A stretch of 64,000 nucleotides of DNA from Phoronis australis (Eukaryota > Phoronida > Phoronidae), in the NCBI GenBank assembly GCA_002633005.1, contig NMRA01000163.1:648884-712883 (forward strand). The letters are read 5' to 3'. Position numbers and translations under genes: made by a program. Positions 47,201 through 59,200 of this stretch are shown here, piece after piece. The notes below the pieces were generated by a model. It saw only the letters and a list, made by a program, of their open reading frames with translations. It had not been told where the DNA came from and made no database searches. The number at the start of each line of letters is the position of its first letter. Positions within the stretch are counted from its first letter, which is position 1.

Positions 47201-50200
47201 TTGCACGGCAGGTCTGAACTGTGGGTTAGCAATGCCCTCCAACTGCTAACTGACAGTAGTTTGAAAGAAACTAACTTCAATTAAAAAATTCACACTCAGC
47301 CAGCTGTGCTCTGTACCCTTTTCAAACTCGTTCCTCAGTTCCTGTACATCTGATGTGACCCCAGACACTCTGTATATGCCCACTTCATTCAGACCTCTTC
47401 TCTCTACCTCTTCAATACATGCCGTTACAATGAGTGGAATGTCTCCCTTCTCTTGCCTGCAATACACACACACACATGCTGGGGTACTACAACTTTCAGG
47501 TCTAAATCTACTCGGATGGTGCGAACAAATTAATGCTTCTTCCTTATCATCTGTCGACCAACAAGAGTGAAAATTGTCTGCCATTTTTTTCTAACTTTCT
47601 GCCTTGGGTTAGTTTGAAGATTTTTGTGCTTCGTTAGAATAAATCCTGGAGTACTGCTGTCGCTAAATGTTATATTTGTTAACTAACATAGCTTGTGTTC
47701 ACCACTCGATGGACTTTCTACCAGTAAATATTAAAACTGGAAGCTACACCTAGTGGGATGATCTTTAATGAGACAAGTATTACTGAATAGGTCCAGTTTG
47801 GGACTCAGATAATACACAAAGGACCTTTATAGTCATTATGATTCCAGCTCTAATCCTCACCTATGGAGGGCTCATTTGGTGATGTAGAGTCAAGGCAACA
47901 GGAGTTTTCACAATAAACTGGAAAGACTTTGACAGAACTCTGACAGACTACGCCAAAATCTTAATTACAAGATCATCGTTTACACCATGTTTGAACTGCT
48001 TTCTTGTATAGTAATTAAAGACAAAATTAGTAGGAATTATGCAATGCATAATATCATGCAAACATTCCTAGGAACCGTTGATAAAAACAACAAAACAGCA
48101 AAACAGCGTACCGTGTCACAGTTGACAGAGGCGCACCAAACAACCTCTGTTTGATCTTCTGGCGGCATAACGACTTGCGCAGATTCTTCTCTCGTGGAGT
48201 GAACCGAATGGACACCGTCAAAGAGAGCTAGAATCATGATGAAAAATGTCTTAAAGTAATAAATTTCACTTCTACCCACATTCCGTCGCAGAATCTTAAT
48301 TTTGATTTGGAACACTTATCACTTCAAAACTGGTCTGAACGTGTTGCTTACTCAGATGAGAAGTGATTTTTAGTCTTGCAATGAAGTGACAGTTCGTCAC
48401 ACTTCGACATCGTAGTCAATGAAGACAATGACACAATGTGACAAATCAACATGATGCAGAGTCTTGTCTCATGTAATACTGAACCTTCACAGAGATCGCA
48501 CAGATGGAACAGACCAATGTCATAATGGTAAGTGGTATAAATTAAACATTATTTGTAACCAAAGGTGAGTTTAGGGCCATTTAAACCATGAGAGAAGTAG
48601 ACAGAAACTGAAACATTGAGCAGCCAGAAAAAGTGTGACTGTCCTTTTTTGTCTCATCATTACTGAGGATGAATTATTTTTTTTCTTTTTAATTGTAATA
48701 CAGACAGTGAACATTAAACGTTATGTGTGGAGCACCTTTCATTAAGCTGATGTGAACATAATGACTTTTTATTTTACTCTAATTGCACATAAAGTGACAG
48801 GCATGTGTGTGACTTTTTAAGCCCCTCACTTTAAACCTGCCATGCAGCGATACAAACAAAATACAATATGTGAAAGCCCCAGTGTAGCATTCATTGCAAG
48901 TATTTTCACTTCTGCTCAAATATAGACTATTTTTTGCAAATAACATAAGGCAGACGAAATCCAAACATAGATGGCAGACAACATCAAAAGTCACAAGCAG
49001 ACGATATCAAGAGTCAAAGGCAGACGACACCAGAGAAAATTTACCTCATTCAGTGAGATAGTCTTCTCTTGAAAACTTTCCTTCAGCCATGTTGAACTTA
49101 GCTGTAATAGATTTTATTGCATTTAATTAACAAGTTCAGGAAATACCTGATTGGTTTATGGCAAACCCACTAGAGCGTGTCTCAATTGCTCACTTCAGTA
49201 TTATTGAGACACATGTGAGCAGACGATAGTAACTCGTAGAACATTTTTAATGCCTAATGAAACAGTTTCACAGTCTGTGAAGTCGAAGGGGCCTGTGTTA
49301 CAGCTGCTTGAATGTTCAAATGTAATGGAGATGCCATGTTGTGTAGTAACTATTAAAAGGTGGCTTACAGTAGTCTACTTTGAGAAAAAGTAACCAACTA
49401 TACCTACAACATGTGTTATAATTTGGCAGGGATATCACCCGAGGAAGAAGTACTTCACTGAGCAGCAACAGATTAGTAGCCTTCACCCACAAATGAATAA
49501 TCTATCTGATGCCACATAATACAAGATCATCATGAAAATTCATAGCAATTATCAATAATATTTAGAATGAAATATTACACAAGCTTAACAATCGAGCATT
49601 TTCAAAGTGAATAATAACTCCAGACCACTTTTTAGGAGTCTTTATTTCAGATGAAACATTATTGAAATTTTCTGTGTGAGTACCATCTCAAGTCTTATTT
49701 TTCCTTAATTTTGTAATTTATCTGCCAAATACTAACAATTAGTAACAAGAACAATGCGGAGCGTTGAAATGCGCCCACAATTGCACCGCATACGGTATCC
49801 TTCTAGGGTTGTTTATTGGTACCAGTGGCCAGTAGATGGCATACTTTGCAAAATGGAAAGGCATGGTCATTGTCTCCTCAATAGGCTAGGGGCAAAATGT
49901 GAGTAATCTTCATAATACAAGCACATCCTATACACCAGTTGCTTAAAGCACCACAGAAATATAGAATTAAAAACAAATTTACCAACATACGAGATTAGCA
50001 CAGCGTTAGAATGCCAGAAACAAATTTCTACTTGGAACTTTTCCTTCACAGTCACGAAGTAACACAAAGTATACACCTGAAGACCTATGAAAATACAGAG
50101 GTCAATGTAAAATACTAAAATTGCCACTAGAGGCAAATACTAAAATTGCCACTAGAGGCATACCGGTAATCAGAATCATCCTAAAGTCGTCATCGTCCGT

Positions 50201-53200
50201 TGTCAACATCACATAAATACACTTGCTAAATTTAGTAAAGATCCTGCGAACGGTTTGGGAGATACAGCCATGGGCGCAAAAAAACAAAACTGCCACTAGG
50301 AGGCGCCACAGTAGTCCAAATCGTCTGAAAATCATTGTCAGCTGTCTTCCTTATAGTAAGCACATACACGCCAATTTTCACAATCATCCTTTGAGCGGTT
50401 TGGTTGATAGAGGGGTGGACGCAAAAATACAGACTCGAAAACAGTAAAAATGGCCACTAGGTGGCGCAAACTACGTCGAATCCATCTGAAAACAGTAGGA
50501 TAGCGTCATCTCACTAATAGGTGCCTACATACCAAATTTCATGAAAATCCGTTCAATACTTTTGAAGATACAAAGGTAAGCGTAAAAAACTAAAATTGCC
50601 ACTAGGGGACACACCGGTAGTCGGATCCGTCCGAAAGTTCGCACATGCCGTCCCATTCATGAATGGAACATATGTGCCAAATTTCATGAACGTATGTCAA
50701 AGGGTTTTGGAGATAGAGCAGCGGACGCCGCCCAGACGGACGGACGGACAGAGATGATGGCATAATGCGTCCACATATAAATATGTGGGCGCATAAAAAC
50801 ATGTTTTAAAGCATGTGCAATAGAGTCATACCTCCAAGGCGCACTGGCCTAACAGAACATTTTGTCGAGAAGTGCGTTTATAGCACATTATGCGAAGGGT
50901 ATTGGATGCATCCAATTCAATCTCAAAGTCTTGGTTCCATTCCGCTGAAGTAGTGCCAGAGACAACAATGGTTTTGGCCTTCATGTAGAAATGGCCATAT
51001 GAGTCCACTTCAATACAGGTGAACAGGTCTGCAATAGATGGGATGAGCATGCACGTAAACACAGCTCCTAACTTATAGACATATGGCTCACGGGGCTACT
51101 AAACTCAGCTGCCTCACGAACTTATGCCCTGACTCACAAACATGACTTTCTGATTCTAAAACGCCACATGCTGCTGCATTTATCAGGCCCATGTAAAGTA
51201 GCAGTTGCATTGTTTCCAACTCTTGATAACTGTGCATGACATCACAAAGTAGAGACGGGAATGAATGGCATTTCTGACAAACCAAAATTATTTCCATTTG
51301 GTAAAGAATTAACTGCAGATTAAAATCTAGCATACTTTCTTTGGAGTAATTCTTTGTTAAGTCCATGGAGCAGTATATATGTCCATCAACTTGATTGTTT
51401 ATTTCTTAAATGATGAGACTGGCAATGTCATATGCACCAAAATATCACATTATATTTCCTCACAGCACCATGCGCATTACTGTGAGATCTTGCAAGTGTA
51501 CACAAGGTGGAACCTATGGAGTATCTTCAAGCTGCTGCCACAGTGTCCGTGAAAATTTCCGTTAATAAAGTAATCTATATCCACCCACCCCCACCCCCCC
51601 GGTGACCTAAGTGCCACCTCCCAATGGGACATAATTTATGATAATCTTGGGATTGTAAATCTCTTGGCTATGACTGTTAAGACAATCCTACAGTGACAGC
51701 CTTAAGTCTTTACGGGTATCATTGCCGAATGTGCCAATTTTTTCAAACAAAATTGCATAAAATGTCTTGTCTACGATTTCATCTTGATAAGACTGACATA
51801 AGTGCCTATTAATGGTTATTATAGGCTGCAACTCTCATAGGCAACACCATGATCATACTAAAGCAATTATTAACCTGCATTCTGTTCAAGAACCGAACTT
51901 TTGATTTAGACCATTTACTGTGCCTACAAAATTGGTCACAGTTTGTTCCTTACTTGGAAGAGAAGTGATTTCTGAGTTTACAAACTAAGAAAGGACAATT
52001 CATTTTTCATTGATAACACGCTCGACGCATGAAACAACATGCCATGACAAGCCAACTTGTAGAATTTAGTCTCAATCACTTACAAACACTCAGTTCATTC
52101 AAAGCCCTGAAATCACCTCAACAAAGGAACAATTTGAGATCAATTTCATGACAGTATGTGGTTCGAATCAAAAGTTGGTTCTCGCGATGGAAGGCAGGTC
52201 TACAGCTGTCACGTCGTCCATCCTGAATATCATAAAGATTGAGGCAATTACCACAAGCAGAGTCCAATCCTTCCAGCTTATGCACAGTGACATTCAAGAA
52301 ACCATTCATAGATTCCTTCTCCACAGCTGAAAGAAATAAGACTGTGTTCACTGCAATATCCTAAGACCAGAACATGACCGTGGAGCAGTTCAAAACTTAA
52401 GGTGGTTAAATTTAGAATACAACACATCCTAAAATGCTCACCATCAACAACGTTTAAGTACAGTACCCACATCAAGAAAACGCCAAAAATTAACAGTGAG
52501 AAAAAATCCATTTCCCAATGATGCCAGATTATTCCCGCTACTCGCACACAGTTACCATGGCAGGTCGTTCTGTTTGCATTCAGCCATCATAACAGGAAAT
52601 TCCAGTTCATTTTCAAATGCTTAATGCTTAAGTCTAAAGGTGACTATTGTAAAATCTCACCAATTTCGGACAAAAATAATTTTTATACCAAAATTGTCCT
52701 TTTCTCATTTTTAAGACCTCACCTTCTTGTGCAGGCAATTTAAAAAAAATTTAACATAGCACTAATTTGGTGGTATTTATTCTATATGATACAAATTAGA
52801 AAACAGTCAGATTTTATCTGTCAGCCATATTGTGTCCTAAATTGGTGAGATTTTCCCAATAGTTAAATCTGTAATGTAGACTCTGTCCTAATTGCACCTC
52901 TTTGAAAAAATATCTTTTCAACAAAAGGTTCTTCAACTAACAAGCTAGTTTTTTCAGTTTCATTGGAAAACTTCAACCCATGAAGCTGAAAGCTACAAAA
53001 AATAAATGCAGGTGGTGTGATACACCTTGTACCAGACATGCACAGGCCGCGCATGTGGGCCCATTGCAATGATCACCTGGAACCATTTTTAAGCTTTATT
53101 AAATAAATATATAGCTAAAACTGAGAGGAGGAGCTAGAAACCTGACTCAAGGGTTTAGCAGTGTGACCCAGTGGGACTCGAACCCACGACCTCAAGTAAA

Positions 53201-56200
53201 GAAAGTGGGCACACACTAAGCTACACTGCCTCCTCAAGATGAAGGCTAATCCTGGTGGGCACTGTTACCCCTAGTAGTTGCAGCACTGTTTTTTTTAGTA
53301 ATAGTCTGATAGTCCGATACAATGTCCCCGAATTTTGAAAACCAGTTTTCTCCAGTAAATCAAACTGGTTCTCAAAATGCAAGCATATTATATCAGACAC
53401 TTGCCCTTTCATTTAAAAAAATGAAATTTTTACTCGAGTACACATCAGCATCCATTGTTTTGTCACGAACTAATCAAGCTTGATTCACACGCTATTTTGA
53501 AAACTTGCTCTTTGGTCTTTGCTCAAGTATAGCATAGTCACCACTTCATATCAGGTACACGCAGTTAAATGCACGACATATTAACAAACTTAGCTAGCCT
53601 TATTTAATGAACCAAATATATTAGTTAAAAAATCTCTCAATTGATCTATCGCCAGGATTTTGAGTGACAGCTTAAGTGACGAATTAGAGCGCAGCATTCA
53701 TAACACATCTTCGTTTCCAAGCTGCCATTTTACCTAACGAACAGAACGTTACCGGGTAAAACTAATTGTTTCATTGTTTGTCGACATTTTGCAAAGGGGC
53801 GTAGCTTGCAATATGTCAATTACAACAAACACACTAGTGGCGTAATTTCTGAATAGAAAACTGATTCAGTCCTCAAATTCAAAAATTACCAAATAAGTCC
53901 CATAACTCGAGTTACCTACCTTGCCTCATGGCTGTCTCCTCTGCAGCACTGGAAGCTAGCTGCTGGCAATTATCCAGCATTCTCTGCACTTCCTGAGACG
54001 ACATGTTGAAACCGGGAAGCGCTAAAATGAAACCACACAAATTAAGGGCTCACAAAATGACAGGCCAGTGTCAAGTGTTTCTGGTAGGATTTCCTTTCAC
54101 AACCTTCATGTTACGAAACTGAACTAGAAAAAAAGGAAGAAATACTTCATAACGCTGCTCGTAGTATATTAATTATCATTTGAACTAATTGAGTTTCGGC
54201 AGTCTGCAAGCCTACGGTGCCTGAAACTTAAACATTGCAGATGCGTACAAAGGATAACTGAGTTTTCATGCTATATAGACACTACCACTAAAGGAGATCA
54301 TGTCAAACCCCACTGATCAGGGAAAACTGTGGGGTTTGGCCGATTGAACTAGACCGTATTTATCCACCTTGGCTGTGTCGCGCTCAGCTCACAATCAACG
54401 AGATCCCGACTAGCTGCTCTATTCATCAAGTCACGAGCGAGAATAATGGGCTTCACTCATGCGGACACGATCAGCTTATTACAATCTAGCCTAGATGACC
54501 GTACTTTTTACAGCGAGCGCTTTACATAGTTTTGAGTGGAATATTTGAAAAGAGGAGAGAAAAAAGATGTTGGTACAACTTTAAAATTTTTCAAATGGGT
54601 CCAGAATAAGAGATTTAGCAACACTCATGATTACTTTCATTCGGCGCACACAAATACAAAAATATAGAACCCAAGTTATTTAGATTTTGGAACACATGCA
54701 TTGCAATATTCAAAATACGTATTTCTTACAAGCTTTAAAACGACGTTGTTCAATTTCATTGTGCTCATTCATTGTCATCCGTCAAATCGGAAATTTCCGA
54801 GATGTGATCTGCGGCGTGCGCGTATGTATACAAAACACGTGATTGCTATGTTCCTGAAGTACGAACATTAAGAAACTTTAGCATGCCGTTATCATTGACA
54901 GGTACACGATAAAACGAATTTGGATTTTAACGACAGTTGATACGGCGAGCTGGCTGACCACAGCGTCAGTGTTTCCGTTAGACCCAGAAATTTCACACAG
55001 CCCAGGTAGTTCACCTCATCCCCTACATGTAGATCGAGCCTAGGACTATTAATGTTTTACTCCACGGTAGAATTAACGACCGCAGGCATGTGCACACATA
55101 ATCTGTGAGTTAACCGGCACTCACCTTGCAAGTTGCAGCCGTTTAAGTGAAAAACAATCTAATAGGCCTAAACGCCATTTTCTTGTATAATTCTCCGCCT
55201 TTTGTAACAAAAAAGTCTGTCGTCGATGACCTGCTCGCGCTCGCTCACTCACTTTCATGTGCAGACGAACTTCAACACAAACGTCACGTGACAACAACAT
55301 GTGTGTTCATCCAGAGATTTTTCTCATGTTGTGGGGTACGATGTAGTGCAGAGTTGGACTTAATCACAATTAATCTGGACTCCACATGAACTTTAAAAAT
55401 TGTACGATTTCAGGTAATTTGTTGAGTCGAAACTATATTTTTATTCAAGAATTCAAGTTTTCCTGTCGACGATCGCGACTCAGCGATGTATCAGTCAGCA
55501 AGTTTTCGTCCTGGGATATCAGCATAATTTTTTGAAAAATGATCATAATTTAACAACGGAGTTTGATAGCAATGCACCACAATTTTGTAGAAAGACTGTC
55601 ATAGGCTACAAATGCGTCACAGAGCATAAATTTGATGAATCCTATCTTCTGATTTTATCCATTTCGGAAACCGGGTTTCAACTGCCTTAGGCTACAATAG
55701 GCCTAAGTGTCCCCTCCCCATGAAATGAATTTTTCTAAGAGTTTGCAGTTTTCCACCAAGGCTAGGTGATGCTACATTATTCTTTGTTGCATTATTTAAC
55801 TGGTCTTGGCTAAATATCATTTTATGGCCTGGTCCTCCATTCAGCCAAAAGTAGTTCCACAGGTGGCTTATCAGCCAATTATTCACGCATGCCGACTCAC
55901 AATAGAAGCCTGATAAGAGTGAAGGTGGATAAATGCAGTGTTCCTACAGCTTCTTGTGGTAGTGGATGTGTTCACAACACCTTGAAATAAAAAATATTTT
56001 AGCCACAGTATGGCGTTTCTTGGCCTATAATCTATGACTGGAATAAGGCAACTATGAGCGAAGAAATTCCCATTAACTTAAAGTTTTTCAGCTGTAGTGG
56101 CGGAAAGCTTGGTGCCACACAATCAAGTCTAGCTCACCTCGTGACTTCATGGTGGCAAAAACATCCTTCCACTCATTCCTTTCATAGTCTGAGCACAGCA

Positions 56201-59200
56201 GGAATTTGTACAGTTTGTCACTTTGCTTCTGATTGGTCAAGGCAAACAACAAATTGGGCTCGTACAAGACTAGCGTAGTCTCCATGTCGGCTACTTTCTT
56301 CTTGAGTTTCTCAACATTTCTGCTTGACGACTTGCTACTCATACGCAGTCTAACAGAGCCCTGTTTCTTGATTCGTGATTCTTCCCGCCGCAACTCAGAC
56401 TTGCAGCCTTTCACCTTCTCACGCAGTGTCTCGATTTCTTGCCGATTTTTATCACGCCCTTTTCCTGAAACTGTAATTTTTATATATATAATTAGTGGAG
56501 AAATAAAAGTGCTGCACAACTATGATGACACTCTCTTCAATTCTGAGCAATACCGTTAGTTCAAAAAATTAGAGTGAGAACTTTTCTCAAAATTTTAATT
56601 TTAAGAATGACATTTTCACTCTGAAAAATGCATTTTCGTATTTTTAGAAATTCATTGCAAAAAATCTTATTTTTTGAAAACTACGGGAAAACTCCAACAT
56701 TTAGGAAATTAATTCTGCAATGTCCAAAATTAAGGAAGTTTCCCTGTAATAAAAGCAAACACAAAAAATAAACAAACTGAGAAATGAAACTCCATTACTT
56801 CATAATCCGATTTCACTAAATAAATACAAAGCTGTTGCCTGACTGTGTTTACTTGATTCAACGATTTACATGTTTTCACTACCTGTTTCACTACCATGTA
56901 AATATTAGTTTCAGGAAGTATTGTACAAAGTGTAACATGATCTAAATACACAAGTCATGCATCTTGAGATAGGGTAATGACATCAGCCATGCACATTAAC
57001 ATCATGGCATTCCAGGTTTGGATGGGTAAGTAGTCCCCACAGTGGCTCTGAGTTTTCCAGACTGGCCATAAATAATAGCTATCATTCCATAGGCGGATTT
57101 AGGGGGGAACCAGGGGCCCCCCCTTGCCTGTAGCAAAAAAATAAAACAGCAAGAGTGTAGGCAAATGTTGAGTTTATTAATTAACCCCAGTAATTAACAT
57201 TATATGGCTGAAACAAGATTTAAATGTGTGCAGTTTTAGTGTGTTTGGGGGGGCTCAGATCCAATTTCAAGTGTCAAATTCGGAACTATGGTTAAGTATA
57301 GGCTCTCCCGTGATATCTCAGACGACCGGCAGTGGCGCTGCACACTACGCCTCCATTTCTGTCGTCTGCTTCACTGTGCAATAAAGAAAATTACTTCATT
57401 TTTAAAGCAAATAGAATCCGAGTGACAATGAAAAGACAGAAGCTCTTGGTAAGATGTGAATTTTAATCGAAACCTTAGTGAATCACTCAGAAACTCATAA
57501 ATCTCTCTTTGTCAAACCTTAACTTAAGACGATTTCCAAGGCAATCACGTCATTAATGCCAACACAAAAAAAAACAGATTTGGTGTTTTGAGCAATTGAA
57601 GACTATTTTAAATACAAGTTTGTCACGAACTGATTGCACAAAATATAAAAAGTGTAATAAATATTACAAAAAGAAGTAGGTTTCGCACGCAAACCCCGTG
57701 TTCCATAAACAAGTAGGTCTCTTAGAATCAATGTGCGAGTGAAGTCGTGGTGGTGAAGGGGTAAAGCACGCGCGTTCTATCCGCCAGGTCGTGAGTTCGA
57801 GTCTGATATCTGCAATTTTTCAAGGTTGACACGATCTCTGTTTCTTTTTTCTTTTGCCTTTTTTTTCTTTGATAATACTTCAGGAATCAAGGAAAATGCT
57901 TGACTTTTAGAGAAAAAAAAAACAGAAATATTTTCCTGGCGGGAGGCGGGTTTGCAAACTCCCCTCCCGACCTCCCCCCATTCGGTGCTATGCGCATCTA
58001 CAATTATGGTGCTTTGTGCAAATGTTTACAGACAAAATGTTGCCCCTCCCCCTTGTGATATCCTAGATCCCCCACTGCATTCACACACAATAAGGTCTTT
58101 TGAATTTGACATGCAAGTTCAGTATAAGTAGTTCTTTGTGAACCCTGCTCTTAGTCATACAACTGTCCCAGTTGGACAGTGTAAGTAAACACAGCTTAAC
58201 AAAGGGTTTATTGTCCTGGCTGAGACAGGAATTATTTTATTACCCCCTGTGGATTTGTGGATAGCCAAGTGCAGAATGGGTTAAGACAAAAGTTAAAACC
58301 AATACCTTAACAACTAAGGGTGTACAGTTAACCACACAACAAATGAATGAAGCTGCAGTTAATACCACTGAACTCAGAAAGTGATCCAAATTAAACATTA
58401 GTATAGAAAAACTGACATATTAAGTCAGATCCAAGGAGAACAAGAGAATTTATCACTCAGAGAAAGACAAAGTCTGACTTGCATATCTGAAGGTCCAAGT
58501 GAACACTAAGTAAAAACAAAATACAGTAGTGCGGAACTTTGTATGGCAAAAATCCTACATAATAATGTACGTCCAACTTACAGGATTTTTGCTTTTAAGC
58601 CATTTATTTGCATTTACTGAATTTGCTGTATGTTAAACAACACACTATGAATTTCAAACAGCTCCACATAATCTTATTAGAGCAGATAATTGGCTACAGA
58701 AACAATGCCCAGATGTTCATCATTATACCACTTTGTTTTTCTGGAAAAACTGTGATTGTTATGCAGATCACAACATGAATTTTTTGCACAGACTTGCATT
58801 TCGGTTACTTAAGTCTATAACATACAAAAGCATTTCTGGGATTTTTTTTTAAAGCCTCACAGCCTGAAAGCTCGGCTGTCAAGAATCAAGACTTTCATTT
58901 TTTCAAGGAATGCTGATGTCTTCATTTTTGTCAGTGGAGTTCTTGGACCATTAAGAAAAGGAAAATCACAGACTCTTTTGTGGTGACAAATCTCCATGAA
59001 AAATTGTAATTTCTTAGAAAAAACACACAGATGCATGACTGACTACGAACATCTGGGCATTACGTTTGAGCACATATTAAGATTCTGAGATTATCTATTT
59101 TATTGCTCAACCATAAGTTGTTCATGAAATTTGACTTTTAACAAAGATAGCCAATTACCTTAACATTCATTACAAAATTTTGGCATGTCATAAAGCTGGA

